Shown in pieces: positions 1-12,340 of a stretch of 64,000 nucleotides of DNA. The translations under genes were made by a program, and so were the position numbers. Source of the DNA: Euwallacea fornicatus (taxonomy: Eukaryota > Arthropoda > Insecta > Coleoptera > Curculionidae). Location of the stretch: assembly GCF_040115645.1 (NCBI RefSeq), contig NC_089552.1, forward strand, positions 3,100,001 through 3,164,000, in the 5' to 3' direction. A model generated the notes under the pieces. It worked only from the letters and a program-made list of their open reading frames with translations. It made no database searches and was not told the DNA's origin. Position 1 is the first letter of the stretch, and each line of letters opens with the position of its first letter.

Positions 1-3000
1 TGTGAATGGTCGTTTCAATCGAATGCTCACCGAGTAAAAATTCGTTACAAAAGCTCGGATGCAACTTTCCAAATATTTCTGTTTTTTCGAGATCGAATTT
101 AATAGATTTCGCAAACTCGAAAGCAATACAATGCAATTTTAGCAGGCAGAAGGGAACAGGTTCGGCTTTCCTTTGAACTACTCGCTTCTTCTATTGAAAA
201 TGTTCTTTCAATTTTATTGCATAATTTTAAAATTCTGGACTTCACCTACTCAATGACAATTTCCATTAGGGCTATGAGAACAAGACATCAAATACATGAG
301 CATAGATTTATTCCGTTATACCTTTATATATGTATAGGTAAGTGTGTGTAATAGAGCTTCCAAGCGTTCGTAATAATATTATTTAACAACGTACATAGAT
401 TAGCAAAACCAAAACAATTACCACACCATAAGTGTTTTATGTTTCGCATCAGAAATTCGGAATACTAACAAAATAACTGTCATCTCTATTGATTGGAAGA
501 AATTGATCTGCACCACACAACATGTCGTTAGCGTTTATTTGTTCTTAATTTATCTTTTTTTTTATCAAGTTTGCTCCTTCAAAGTGTTTGATTCGTTTGG
601 ACATATTTTATCACCATTTTTAGCCATTCATATGATTCACCATGAAGAACAAAGGGATGCTACTGCAGCAATCCAATTACCTCCTCTTGCAAATTAACCA
701 AACCCTGTAAAGGATCTAAACCACAGATCACGTCGTTTGTGTTTTTTCATTTCTGCGTTAGTTTTTGTTCATCGGATTTCCTCTTTCACACCTCACGTTC
801 TGCTTCCCGTGGTTATAATTTTCGTGTGCCATAACAATACTATTTCAGAAGTTAATTCCTTCATTTTCCACAACTGCAATACATTATTTTACCGCTGGCC
901 AAGAAACCAAAAATTTTAAATAATTTCAAATGCTAAAAGCAAATTATAATAAAGTTAGGTAAAAGTGAATATCAAATAAAGGCCTGATTATGGAAATTAA
1001 CCTCTGGAAGTAGTTTTAGGAAGTTGTTACAAAAGGTCGATAAAGTTTCCATTTGCTGTTTGCAGAAACATATAATGGGTTTTAAGCTGCATTAAGAAGT
1101 TTTGCCGAACAAAAGCCATCAGCATTGCAGCTCAGTTCGCCAGTGAATACCTCAGTAAAATAAACCCACTCAAAAATAAATTACTCCCTCCATAATTGCG
1201 TTTTCATCGTCCCGATGAAGCGATGAAACATAATAATTACGGCGGAAAATTGTTGAAAGTTTTAATTAAAGATTTCGGCAGTTTCCTTCTTTCTGCGCTA
1301 AAGGCTTCACCCTGTGTTTTATAGTCATAGTTCACCAACGGATGAAATTTAAATTAAATTTTAAGTGCCACATCCCTGCACTTAAAATTTAAAAATTTTA
1401 AAAATGCTCAAATTTTCTGTACAACTAGAATAACTTCCTGCAGCATATTCATATTTAAAAAACTACTGATAACAGAATTTTGGTCCTGCTTATATCTTCC
1501 AAATAAAAAGACTTCTCATGGAAACATCCGATACATAAAACTTCTGAGATCCCAGAATAACTATATTCAATTTCACCGTGGAAGAGTTTTTCAATTTTCT
1601 CGACGTAAACCCAAACTTTCGGGGATTTCAAATTGTAATACCGGTTCCGCTTGTTTCCTACAAAAAGTTTGGGGTGTATCTAACCCTGCAGGTGGGTACG
1701 ATCGTCGTTGAGTTTGCTCAGAGGCTTTAGGGCAAGTTTTAAAAAGATTTACTTCCCTCATTTTAATTTCTTTCGGTTATTAGGGGAATGTATGGTCATC
1801 AGTGATAGCAAAGGATAAGTTACATTTAGAGTTTCGCCGAATGTAATCTAAAATCTAAGTATGTATAACATAATTGCGTTGTTTCAGACTATCACGGCTC
1901 TCACGGCTGGTCAAAATTCAGGGTGTATATGAAAGGGCTTTACAATGTTCTACCGCAATTTGCTGGGATTAATATAAAACAATGTACCTACATTTACCTA
2001 AGCGAAAAGTTAATAATTACAGGGCTAAAAGAGGGTAGAGTCAAAATTTAAAAATCAATTTTCTATCATGGTTTTCATTGCAGCGAACTGTGCAACTTTA
2101 CGAAATTAAACTCCCGGAGGTTTTTCCAGATGAGGGAAGGAAACTTCCGCCAACGATTTTTACGTTCATTGTACAATACGCTATATATGATGACCGCATA
2201 CGTACATTTTATCATATTTAATTTATTTAATTAAATAAATTCATTGGTACTTTTTAATTCGTAACCGTGGTTCACTTCTGAATGGAAATGGTATATAATA
2301 CAACAAGCACGAAATGATACTCATTTTCTACGCACGGAGGTTGGTTATGAGAGTAGGAAATGGTCATTTTGTGCAAGTTGCATACGATACTTTCTCTAGA
2401 AGCTCAACAATTTGTGAGAAATAAAAGGGATTTAACTACTTAAAACTTCAAAATTCGACACAGCTGTGACCAAAATAGCAGCTGCAAACTTGTTTTTTGT
2501 TTGTTTTGCTTCGTTGCTGTGGATATCCAGACAAAGCTTTAGGAACTCAGCTCATTTCTTTATCATCGCGCAAGCCACTCGTAAGAAATGAAACTCTGCG
2601 GAAATTGATAGTTTTTTGATATAATTTTTTGACAATGAAAATTTTTTATATGACTTGTTTAAGTTCTCAGACTTGATTCTAGAAACCTCAATTCGAGAGT
2701 AGGCTCTATTAAACGAGTCACTCTATATAAGACGCAACATGTCATGGTGCCTAATTTTACAAAAAGGGCACACAAATCCGTGGTAAATTATGTTACATTC
2801 ATTTTTTCCAGACCAGTTGCACCAAGTTTTCGAAGACAGCTTTTTTTTATCATCAAAGTACTTAACTTGAACTAATGAGATAGGAATCTCTCTTTCATAA
2901 CGGCGACTCCATATGGAGCGCAAGGAGTGAAAAGGGGTGGATTGGGGAGCGAAGCGCTGCTAAGGGCCTGACCGCAGAGCTCCCCCCCACGACTTATACT

Positions 3001-3600
3001 CCAGGTTGCAATTTATTTACCAACGTTGCATTCAATACTCTACGTATTAATGAGAACCGTTCTCATTACACCAATAATTTTGAAGTCTGTGAGCCTTCAA
3101 ACCTTGTCGAGCACACGTACGTATAGTTTATATGTGTTTTTTCTACATATGGTCGTTATATAGTCAAATGCAATTAAGAAAAGGAAGTAGTGGAGTGTTT
3201 TAAGGTTATGAAGCTATTCAGAATTGTTAATGGTAGCTCTAATTCGAAGAATCAATGAACTTATTATCCTAATTTCAATGTTGGTAAACTTAAGAACAGC
3301 CTCGAACACAACAAAAAGAATGATTAATTAACGTGTACTCTTATGATAAGTTTACCCGTATTTTTACGACACAGATCTAAGAGCAGTGTGAGTCACCACG
3401 TAGAGAGTCAATTTATGTAAACCCCATTTATAGCTTTCACTCTTTTGACATTTACACATAGAGATGTGAGGTTAGAAAAACTAGGTATTGACTTACGTTT
3501 ATTTTTGATAATTTTTGATTATTGTTAACAGTAACTCGACGATTGTGCATTTAAATTATATATAAAAAGTTTTGAAGTACCTGTACCAGGCTCATAAGAC
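1..3600. other. AT-rich non-genic stretch upstream of NSRP1
   Basis: I see no convincing gene here. Open frames are short and of AT-rich composition. The only compositional outlier is a GC-rich hairpin-like patch at about 2935-3000. A 66-codon minus-strand frame ending at 2723 has a CPFC...HH pattern resembling a zinc-finger fragment, but I could not connect it to a gene. The NSRP1 5' UTR and promoter must lie in the last few hundred bases, but no core promoter motif stands out. Confidence 0.5.
2944..2985. repeat. GC-rich imperfect inverted repeat (hairpin)
   Basis: The arms GGGGAGC (2944-2950) and GCTCCCC (2979-2985) are exact reverse complements. An inner CTGC/GCAG pair extends the stem after a bulge. 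It stands out because the surrounding 3 kb is AT-rich. The function is unknown and it could be a repeat remnant. Confidence 0.35.
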
Positions 3601-5641
3601 ATGGCAAAGCAGTATGTACTAGTCTTAAGTAGAATGTTAATATTTTATGTTCAAATTTCTCTCGTTAAATTATGAGCAACTCGCATAGTTCTAAAGCACT
3701 ACTTCCTGCTTTTAAACCTGAAAGTGAATTATTAGGTATCAAAGCATCTGAGGTAGCTCGATTTGAGTACTAATTCATTTTGAGAACCGACAATTTGGAG
3801 GAATAATATGTCAAAAAGTTTCTTACATCTTTATATTTCCATTTTGGCAAATGAGGCACTAATCCATGGCAGTGGGATTAAGAGAAGCTTATTAATACTT
3901 GTCAGCCTTCTGTTTAAAAAATAGCTGAACTATAGTCAAATGCAGAACATTATGTGCTTCATTCACTCTTAAATCTTGTTTCGTATCATTTAACAGCAAT
4001 TGCATAGCTGTCTATGATATATTTTAAATAGATTTCCGGCACAACTCAATTTTATGTGTGTGTGCATTTATATATATTGGAAGATTAAGAGTTGTGAAAT
4101 GATTACTTATTACCAAAGAATATCTGTCAGAGACTTCGATGTTCAACTTGTCAAAATATTAACACTCTTAACAAAAATTAATATTTATATACATTATTTA
4201 CATTGATAAAATCAATTTTTTAAGTTGCAGTATATTGCTAATTATTATATTAGTTTGAAGGTGATCCCTCTAAAGAATTAAAACATAAATTGCATCTTTC
4301 AGATATGGATTAATTCTCCCTAACAAAAAAAGAGAAACCACAGTGGTCAGACCTTCAATATTTAATGAAGATTCAGACTCGGATACTCCTACAGCCTCAA
4401 AGCCAACAGGATTTAATAGAAGCAATGAATCCAAAAAACAAGACATAATTAACCAACAAAGGGTGCGAATTACGAATATAATTAATAAATGTTAATACTA
4501 TAGTTTTTCTTGACTACCCAGTCTGCTAGTTTAATAATCATCAAACATTTGCTCCTTTCAGGCTCTTGAAGAAGACCCTACAGTCTTCCAATATGATGAA
4601 GTATATGATCAGATTGAGAAAAAAAAGGTTGAGTCGAAATTGGCTCGAAAGGACATAGACAAGAAACCAAAATACATCAATCGTTTATTGGCGGCGGCAG
4701 ATAGAAGAAAGCGCGAAAACGAACGAAGGATTGAAAGAGATGTGCAAAAAGAACGCGAGGCTGAAGGTTAAAATGAAAATAAATTCCTAAACAAGAAACA
4801 TAAATATTTGTCTACATTTTTAGGAGAACAATTCAATGATAAAGAATCTTTTGTTACCGGAGCATACAAAAGGAAGCTGGAAGAAATGAAAGTTTTAGAA
4901 GAACAAGAAAAACGAGAGGAGTATTTGGAAGCCATTGGGGATGTATCTAAACAGGGCAATTTGGACGGGTTTTACCGTCATTTATATGACCAAAAAGTTA
5001 ATTTTGAAGACAGGCTTTTGAAAGAAGAGCCAGTTGAAATAAAGGAGGAAATTATGAGTGACAAGGAGGGGAGTGAGAAAGGAGAAAAAGGAAAAAAAGG
5101 TAAGAATAGAGGAAATTTTTCTTTTATTTACAATTGACATCATATTTTATTTCAAGAAAGTACAGATATTGACAAAGGGCAAAAGAAATCTGCAACAAAA
5201 AGAAGAAAATACAGAAGCAGAAGAGACTCTGACAATAATGAAGATGAGAAGAGTCAAGAAATTGAAAAAATTGAAATTAAAAAAGAACATTTACCATCAA
5301 ATCTTGATGCCGATTCAGACTTCAGTGTTGATTCTTCAGACAGTGAGAGTGAGAAAGAGGAGGGGAATAAGAATGAACTGGAAAAACTGGGGAAAGACAA
5401 GATGATTGAACATGAAGGGGAGGTTTTGAAGCTGCCAGACAAAGGCAATGTTTTGAGTGATAACGCTGCGCTGCTAAAGAAAAGTGAAGAAAATCCTGAA
5501 GAGGAGGTCGCACAGGAAGAACTCAAGGAGGAGAAGCCAAAAAAGCCAAAAGTAGATATTTGGAAGAAACGTACTGTAGGGAAGGTTTTTGATGAAGCTG
5601 TAAGAAGATATTTTGCAAGAAAAGCTGCGAGAGGATGGTAG
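3601..5641 (+). CDS. NSRP1: Nuclear speckle splicing regulatory protein 1 (NSRP1/CCDC55 family)
   Basis: Five coding exons: 3601-3611, 4303-4462, 4562-4766, 4824-5099 and 5157-5641. They give 1137 nt and 378 aa, with every junction GT-AG and in frame. The start ATG (context AAGACATGG) lies in an exon carrying only 11 coding nt, followed by a donor GTATGT; joining to 4303 gives the family N-terminus MAKQYGLILPNKK. Residues about 58-183 form the charged helical family domain (DUF2040 type), beginning ALEEDPTVFQYDEVYD and containing NRLLAAADRRKRENERR and KESFVTGAYKRKLEEM. Residues about 200-330 are low-complexity Lys/Glu/Ser-rich, and the C-terminus is basic (WKKRTVGKVFDEAVRRYFARKAARGW, residues 353-378). 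Family members are nuclear speckle proteins affecting splice-site choice. The protein is shorter than human NSRP1 (about 558 aa) mainly in the low-complexity tail. An alternative acceptor 4 nt downstream (5161) would shift the frame into a premature stop, so 5157 is preferred. Assignment is from remembered family sequence. Confidence 0.9.
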
Positions 5642-5652
5642 AGCTTAAAACA

Positions 5653-5658
5653 AATAAA
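5653..5658 (+). terminator. NSRP1 polyadenylation signal AATAAA
   Basis: A canonical AATAAA lies 12 nt after the NSRP1 stop codon (5639-5641). Cleavage would be expected about 10-30 nt further on, giving an extremely short 3' UTR that runs into the su(f) 3' UTR. Confidence 0.7.
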
Positions 5659-5678
5659 TTATCAATTGCATGTATTTT

Positions 5679-5684
5679 TTTATT
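5679..5684 (-). terminator. su(f) polyadenylation signal AATAAA
   Basis: This is the first canonical AATAAA on the minus strand after the su(f) stop codon (5780-5778), 94 nt downstream of it. Its predicted cleavage zone (about 5649-5669) overlaps the NSRP1 3' UTR and poly(A) signal. Confidence 0.65.
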
Positions 5685-5777
5685 TGTCAAAAATATGTAT
5701 TATGCCTACAAAAATCTTACTTAGAGACGAATCTCCAAAAAAACAATACTTAATTGTAATAAAAGAGGAAGGGATTA

Positions 5778-8700
5778 TTATATTCTGACCTTTTTTTGTT
5801 GTCGCTGCCTGTAAAGATCATTCATGGGCGGCAAATGCACGTCTTCGTCGTCGGATCCATCTACAGTCAGCCCAATTTTCTTCCTTCTTTTAATACCTAA
5901 CCCACCGTTATCTTCGATTATCCAATGAACTGATTTTGCAATATCAAATAATCGAACGTCACCGTGTTCAGTCGGTTGGGGTACTAAAAAGATATATTAT
6001 TAAAATAGGTTATGTGATTAATGAGTGTATCAAAACATTCTTGGTCAAAGGCGCAAACTTTGTTTACAGTGTGTCAGCCGTAGATAGGTTCGATTTTAAA
6101 ATCTTTTTGTTGATATATTATGTTTGTAAGTTTTTCCACAGCACTATCGACCAGGATTTGATACACCTTTCACGAAGTTGACTCGGCTGTGTGATCTGGA
6201 ACACCCAGAGTATTGAAATCACGAAATATTTATATGTCTAAATATTATATTTTCTTCAAAGCAATTTTGAGGAAAATCCCGTTTTGTGAATGAATTGTTT
6301 TAAAATTTTTCTGTTAAAACCCTATTTAATAATTCAATATAATCTCTGTTATAAGAGTCCGTCACTGATTCGAAGTTTCAAGAATCCGGCTGTTAATTTC
6401 AAAAAATTTCATATTTCCTACCTTGTTCTGGCAGATAAATTCTGTTAAAGATATCCATCATAATATCCACATGGACAAAGGGACCTCTAAAACATTGAGG
6501 AGGAGGTAGTTGTGTGCAGAGTTGAGCAGCAGTGGGAGGCATGGGAAAAGAACCACCTTAAAAAATCAATCGAATACTTAGATGTGTAAATACAAATATT
6601 CAATACACATTTTTGAAACAACAGACTATCTGATACATAAACAATACAAAGAAAACCCCAATTTATTTCTTTTCTTTATTAGTTATCTTTAAATGTAATC
6701 CGGATTTCTCTTTATATAAAAGAAAATAAAATAAATTGCCTGGTTTAAAGAAAGAATTTTGCGTTTCCACCGGTTTATTTCTATCTGTCTTAATACTCAC
6801 CGGGAACCGGATGTTCTCCAGGTAAAGGATTATTTTTAGGCTTATAAGGAATCATTTGTGAGTAATCTGGCCTAGGCAGTGGCATCTCAGCATCTTGATT
6901 AATGATAGAATGTAATATATGATTTTTCCCAGCCCCAGTGACATTTATTACATCAGTATAGCTATAAAAGAAATTAAGAAATAGCTAAACATTTTCCGTT
7001 ACAAACTATTTAATAATGTTCTACCCAATACTCTTCAACTCTTGCGCCAAGCAAGGGAACAGGTCTAGAAACCTATACCTATCAACCAATTGGGCAGTGT
7101 CCTTGCCTTGAAATTCCTTAATTTTAGACAGCACCTCTGATCGTCTCTTTTCCACTTTAACAATGGACTGAAGGTCCCCAATGTTACACTCAAATTCCAA
7201 AAATTTATTCCAAATATCTCTGCAATTTGACATTTCAATATAGGAAATGATTCAAAACTAGAAATTATTTACACAGATTTTTCATTTTCCAAACTGCCTG
7301 AAGATAAAACTCTTTCAAAAAGCACTCGAGTGTTATTGTCTTCATTCAAGTGAGACAGATAGTCAATGTAGCACGTGACGTATTCGGGAATGTCACCAAA
7401 CTTCTTAAGACCAAGTTCAAATATCCTAGAAATCTCCTTTTTATTACAAAATATTACATTGATATAGTAGGTTATTAGATACCTGAAAGCTATGTTTTTA
7501 TCTTTTGAACAGTAGTACTCCATTATAGCTGCACATACGTAAATATGATACTTGGCTCTATTGTCCTCTCGAGCCCTCTTGAAAATTGCTCTGGCAGATT
7601 TAATGCCTTCAGCCCTTCTTGCAAATTTCATGTATTGAATATAGGCCTGAAATAATTATCCAAAATATATTGAACCAATGAAATATGTTGTAGTTACAAC
7701 TATTACCAAATTATATACATGTATACTTATGATTTACATAATTGAACTACCCATTTTTTGTTCACATACTTGTGAAAATTTACGTGTTTGGAATCAAATA
7801 ACATATTAATTAAAACAAAAATAAACCATGATTAAACGCACCAATGTAGGATCAATATCCGGTATATCCAAATACTTGGAATAAATCTGATGTACTTTTT
7901 CATATTTCAACCGCCCTTCCTCGTAATCGGCATACGCAAAATACAGCAACATGTTGCGGCTCAACAGAGTGCTTGTTGCCCTCTCAAAGACATTTGCAGC
8001 CTCTTCGCTAAACACTTTGGCGGCATTCACGTCCTACAGTGCGTGTTTATTGTTAATTTTCTCGATTTTCCTTAAAAACTTACGCCTTTTTCAGTTAAAA
8101 TCTTACTACTGTGTTCTAAAAATTGCGCTGCTTGGTACCAAATATCTGGATGGTGTCCTAGACATAACAGGCATTGTTCGAGAGCAAAAATTACTCTTTT
8201 GGTGTGCAGGGCTGTATCTTCGGTTCGCAAAGGGTTGCATTTTTCCCATGCGATGTATTTTTGCCACAATTCCACCTATAAATAGGAGATAATTAATTCA
8301 AAATAATTTGGTTTATTAGGATATAAGACCTGTTTTCTTTCTTCAGGGCTTCCATTTGGAGGCACACTAGGAGCATTACGATTAATGCCCCTGATTTGCA
8401 CCTCTAGTTCTTTAGATACTCTTCGAGAGTTCATGTAATCTCTACTTCTCTCAATGCTCATTTTCTCCGCGATTATCGGATTAATATTCTAGAATATCCA
8501 TTTGTTTAACAAGGAAGCAGCAGTGAGACCGAATTTACCTGCTCAAAAGCAATGTAATCTTTCCAAAACGTCTCCATGCCTATCATGGGAGTAATAATGC
8601 CCCTTTGATAAACCTTCCTTACAGCCCCGATTTTTTGATTTTCTGCATAAGAACCCACGGCCTCGACGCTTTTTAGGAAATTGACATAATCATTCCAAAT

Positions 8701-10700
8701 TGAGAAGGAATTAATGTCCATTCCTATTTTATCTAATGCAAAATCATAGGCTTGAGCCATCTTTTCCCTAGAATAATTAATATGTACCAGTCCCCATTTT
8801 AATTAAAAACTATTGCGAACATTATTTAGAAAACCATGCAAGCCATACTTACTTGTACGTTGGCAAAGAAGCCTTAGTTTCTTTCACATAAGTCAAATAC
8901 AATTTCCACAACTCAATGTTCAAGATCTTCATGAGACATCTTTGGAAAAGCTGGTAAAAGAAACTTGGAAATTGAGTAAAAATTATTTATTAGAGAGTTC
9001 CAATAATAATTATAATATTATTGGTCTAGACATTGGTTAACCAAAAAGCAGCATTGGCGCATAATAAAACACTCCAGTTTTTTCAATCCTTATATATTTT
9101 GTTTCTTATTATTTGTGGGTAAATGTAGGGAATAGGTTGTTGATGATAAAAATACATATGTAAATGCTCCATATTTGATTAACAAATGTCATGCTCAGAA
9201 TAAAAATTAAAAATTGGCAGTAATAATACGTGGTTGGAATTCAAAGGTATTTAATAAACCAGAAAGAAGTCTTATCATTCACTGAAGATTAACAAAAAAT
9301 ATGAAAAATACAATTTGGTCATTTACATCAAAGACTAGAAATTAGTATCACAATAACTGTGCAGTGATAAGGAAAACTTCCTCCCAGTTTTTGAACACAA
9401 TTTTATGAAGTGAGTTGAACAAAAATAGACATTATTAGCAGAAATGTGTGTTTTATTGCTGGCACATTAAAAGAGGAGAAAACGCTAAGAAACAAAGTTG
9501 GTATAACATTGTTTATGCTGATTTTTACCTTTTCAACCCTTTCAAAGTTTCTAGATTTGATCTGAAATGAAAAAAAAATGTCAGTACTAATATATAGAAA
9601 ATACACAGATAAATGGGGACTTTTTGTGCTTTTTGCATAAGGGTGGGTTTAAGGGGTAATAATTACATAAGGAAAATAAAAAAACTACATCAGCATATCG
9701 GTGTTTCAGCTACCGACACGCCGATATTACTTATTACACATAATGTAATTTGTCATAAGGCCCTTTGTAAAAAATAAATGCATAGCTCATTAATTTCACA
9801 CTTATTGAACAGAGTTCAATATAAGGTGAGTCACTTAATTCTCAACATGAGAAAAACGATAAATTATTTTTTTACCCTTCTTCATTACAAGTTCTTAATC
9901 TTCACAATTATCAAAAGTGTATGAAAAACCATTTCAGTTAAAAAGTAAAAGTATTCACCATTTTGTTCAGATAATTATAACTGAAATGGACTATACATAC
10001 ATATAGTTAGATTGAAACTGGATTTTCAAATTTCTTATTATTTTAACATAAGACACTAAGATTTTATATTAGATATGAGGTTGACGTCATAACTGGTTAT
10101 GCCATGTTTTATCATTACCTCTCGTGGCTTATGTTAACAAAACTATGAATACAGTTTATTAACAAAAACAAATGCATTTATTCTTCTTACCTGTTAACAT
10201 TATGTGATGCAACCTACGACTGATAAATAATTTATATTTGTTGGAAAACATTTGTTAGCATTTTAACTCAAAAGTTGTGGTAAATATGAATGATAAGGAG
10301 GGGATAAGGGGTTGATATTTTTCTTATAGTGTTTGAATTACATCCAAGGGTATTGGCTTTTGCCATAGTTTTACCTCATGTTCAATGTAGATTCTCCAAT
10401 ATCTGGAAGCACTAGGGAAAATAGTAATCAGATGCTCATATAGGGCACGAACTTCAGAAATGTGTTTGCTTTGAGATTCCCGTAATAAAACAGACCACGC
10501 CTCGAGATCATAGGGGTTCTTCTCTACTTGCTTTTGGGTGCGATACAGCTTCTCGTTACCCCAATCCTAGAGAAAATACAGTGGAATTCAAATACACTTT
10601 AAAATGCATGGAGGGCATGGTTATTCCTGAGTATTAAACCGACAAGTTTCAATACTGAAATAGAACTTACAATATGGAGACGTTCCTCGTTAGCGTTCAT
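5778..10700 (-). CDS. su(f): Cleavage stimulation factor subunit 3 (CstF-77, suppressor of forked)
   Basis: Fourteen coding exons in transcript order: 10700-10671, 10566-10375, 9561-9529, 8950-8853, 8767-8539, 8488-8330, 8275-8084, 8033-7842, 7646-7483, 7425-7273, 7219-7025, 6961-6801, 6556-6422 and 5983-5778. They give 2139 nt and 712 aa (human CSTF3 is about 717). All junctions are GT-AG and in phase. The start MNANEERLHI and internal blocks such as ALDKIGMDIN, RNAPSVPPNG, LGHHPDIWYQAAQFLE, MLLYFAYADYE and DYLSHLNEDNNTRVLFERV match CstF-77. Residues about 10-545 are the HAT (half-a-TPR) repeat region that dimerises. The Pro-rich segment at about 600-640 (LPPPQCFRGPFVHVD) corresponds to the 'monkeytail' that contacts the CstF-64 hinge. 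The C-terminus ends DLYRQRQQKKVRI. The protein scaffolds CstF in the nucleus, which binds downstream GU-rich elements during mRNA 3'-end cleavage. Exon 3 is a 33-nt microexon. The gene is convergent with NSRP1. Confidence 0.96.
9529..9561 (-). CDS. su(f): su(f) microexon 3
   Basis: This 33-nt exon encodes 11 residues, IKSRNFERVEK, at residues 75-85. It is flanked by a good acceptor (TTTCAG) and donor (GTAAAA) and is phase 0 at both ends. Human CstF-77 has the equivalent IKAKNYDKVEK between the same neighbouring blocks, so the exon is needed to complete a HAT repeat. Gene finders often miss exons this short. Confidence 0.88.
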
Positions 10701-11100
10701 GGCTATTATTATTATTGAAATTCAAAGTAATTTTTTACCACAAATATTTCCAATTTCTTTATTTATTTACAATCATTCTACAATATATGTTGGTCAAAAA
10801 CCATTTGGTTTCACAAATTCAAGGAAACCTCAAGTTACAATGACAGACTCGCCTGAAATAGGACGTTTTCGTATTGACATTTGAGCACTCTGCTCGTGCT
10901 CATGCACTGGTTCAGGATGCACCCAGAACCAATTTTATTTAAGTTATCCGATATCATAAGCATATAGTGGTTTCTAGGTTTTCATATGTTAAAGATTTAA
11001 TTCTAAGCTGGCACATGTTTTATTACAATTAAAATTGTGAAGCTTAAGAATGTTAAAATAAATATGTACTATTAGCTTAAACTTGTGTTGAGGAGCTCGC
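10701..11100. other. su(f) 5' flank
   Basis: AT-rich sequence immediately upstream of the su(f) start codon. It must hold its 5' UTR and promoter, but I see no clear TATA or initiator element. A 61-codon plus-strand frame at 10699-10884 overlaps the start region and looks like chance. Confidence 0.35.
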
Positions 11101-11279
11101 TCAGTTACGGCATGCTTTTTTTAACCTTCTAGGGACTGTTGCAACAATATTGGGCAGAAATGCATCGTCTCGTATATATTTATATAGCTGAAAAGGCATC
11201 GTCTTCTTGGGGGGATATAACTGATTATTCCTTTTCAGTTTAGATCTATTCTATTAGCTCTGAGGACTCAGGTTTTTGT

Positions 11280-12340
11280 TCTGTTTCATTAAAAGGGTGT
11301 CTGAAATTTGGTTTATGCTAGTTTCTGAACCGACTTTCTAAAGATAGCTTGTGGATTCTGACTCCTCCAATTGAAGATTTTGGCACATTTAGTGAACCTT
11401 TTCCTTAGTTTTATTAGGAGCACGTTCCACTAAGATGTATATGTCTATAGGATTTTTTGTTTTATTGTTGTAAGCAGATTCGCATAACAGCAGCCTTAGT
11501 CGACAAAACCTTTTTTATTTGCTTTATTAAGCCGTTATGTTCTTATTTAGTTCCATATATGAAGTAGTAAGTCATGATTTGAAGAGTAAATGTTAACTTC
11601 TATTTAGGTATCTATTCACACGTTAGAGGCTGGCTGGTTATAATAGGATGTGGATAGATACTAGTCATAGACCGCTGCCTCGCGTCCAAAGAGATCTATT
11701 CTGACCTTTTGCTGAGGAGTCAGTGGAGAGATCTCATTCAATTTGGTTCATAGGCGTAAAATTAAAAGGGCAAAATCTTACGCAACCAACGTAATTGACA
11801 GATTTCGCTAACAGCTCTGTTTATTTTGAATATGTTAGTACATGAAATTGTTTGTACTGAAATTTAAATTGCTTATGTGCTTTTCATAGCGATACACAAC
11901 AGCTCTTAATAGGGCTTCAATACCTCGTTGTTCATTTTTGGTCAAGTACCGAGACTCATTCTCCGATCAAGATAAGATGTGGCCCCATAGCTCATCAGAG
12001 TATTCTTCTTGAATCCTCGGCTTCTACTTTTGCAAGCAAGTCCCAGCCTGCTGAACACTGGCATTGATGTCTAGATGATAAGAGTTCTTTACTCTTACTT
12101 GGTAACTTCGATGACAACTTCCATCTTAATGCAGCGAGTTTCTAGTTTGTGGCCGATCTGGATGAGATTCACCAAGGAGACGCGTCCAAATTAAGGGTTA
12201 ATCTTCCAAGAGTTTACAGGTATTGAAGGTCATTGACAATTCCATAGCGCAATAAGGGTATACCGTTGACCTTTAGAACGATCTCCCGTCAGGCTATTAG
12301 ATACCTACCAGTTAACTTTACTTTATAGCGTAATTTTGGT
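11280..12340 (-). pseudogene. Degenerate coding-like block, possibly a decayed processed copy of a PDZ-containing gene
   Basis: Read on the minus strand, several stretches look like eroded protein interrupted by stops and frame changes. At about 12288-12190 a frame gives REIVLKVNGIPLLRYG, then after a stop TLGRLTLNLDASPW, which resembles the end of a PDZ domain. At about 12117-12000 the frame is open for about 38 codons. At about 11935-11845 another frame is open with NEQRGIEALLRAVVYRYEKH. At about 11735-11670 there is LTPQQKVRIDLFGREAAVYD. No single frame is intact and I cannot name the parent gene. The PDZ resemblance is by eye only. It could equally be an old transposon or coincidence. Confidence 0.3.

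Noticed and set aside
2723..2923. Minus-strand frame with CPFC...HH pattern
   Set aside because: A single zinc-finger-like motif without a second pair of ligands at standard spacing, no splice donor and no neighbouring exon. Too weak to call.
5254..5526. Ser/Phe-rich minus-strand frames
   Set aside because: Antisense shadows of the Lys/Glu/Ser-rich NSRP1 last exon.
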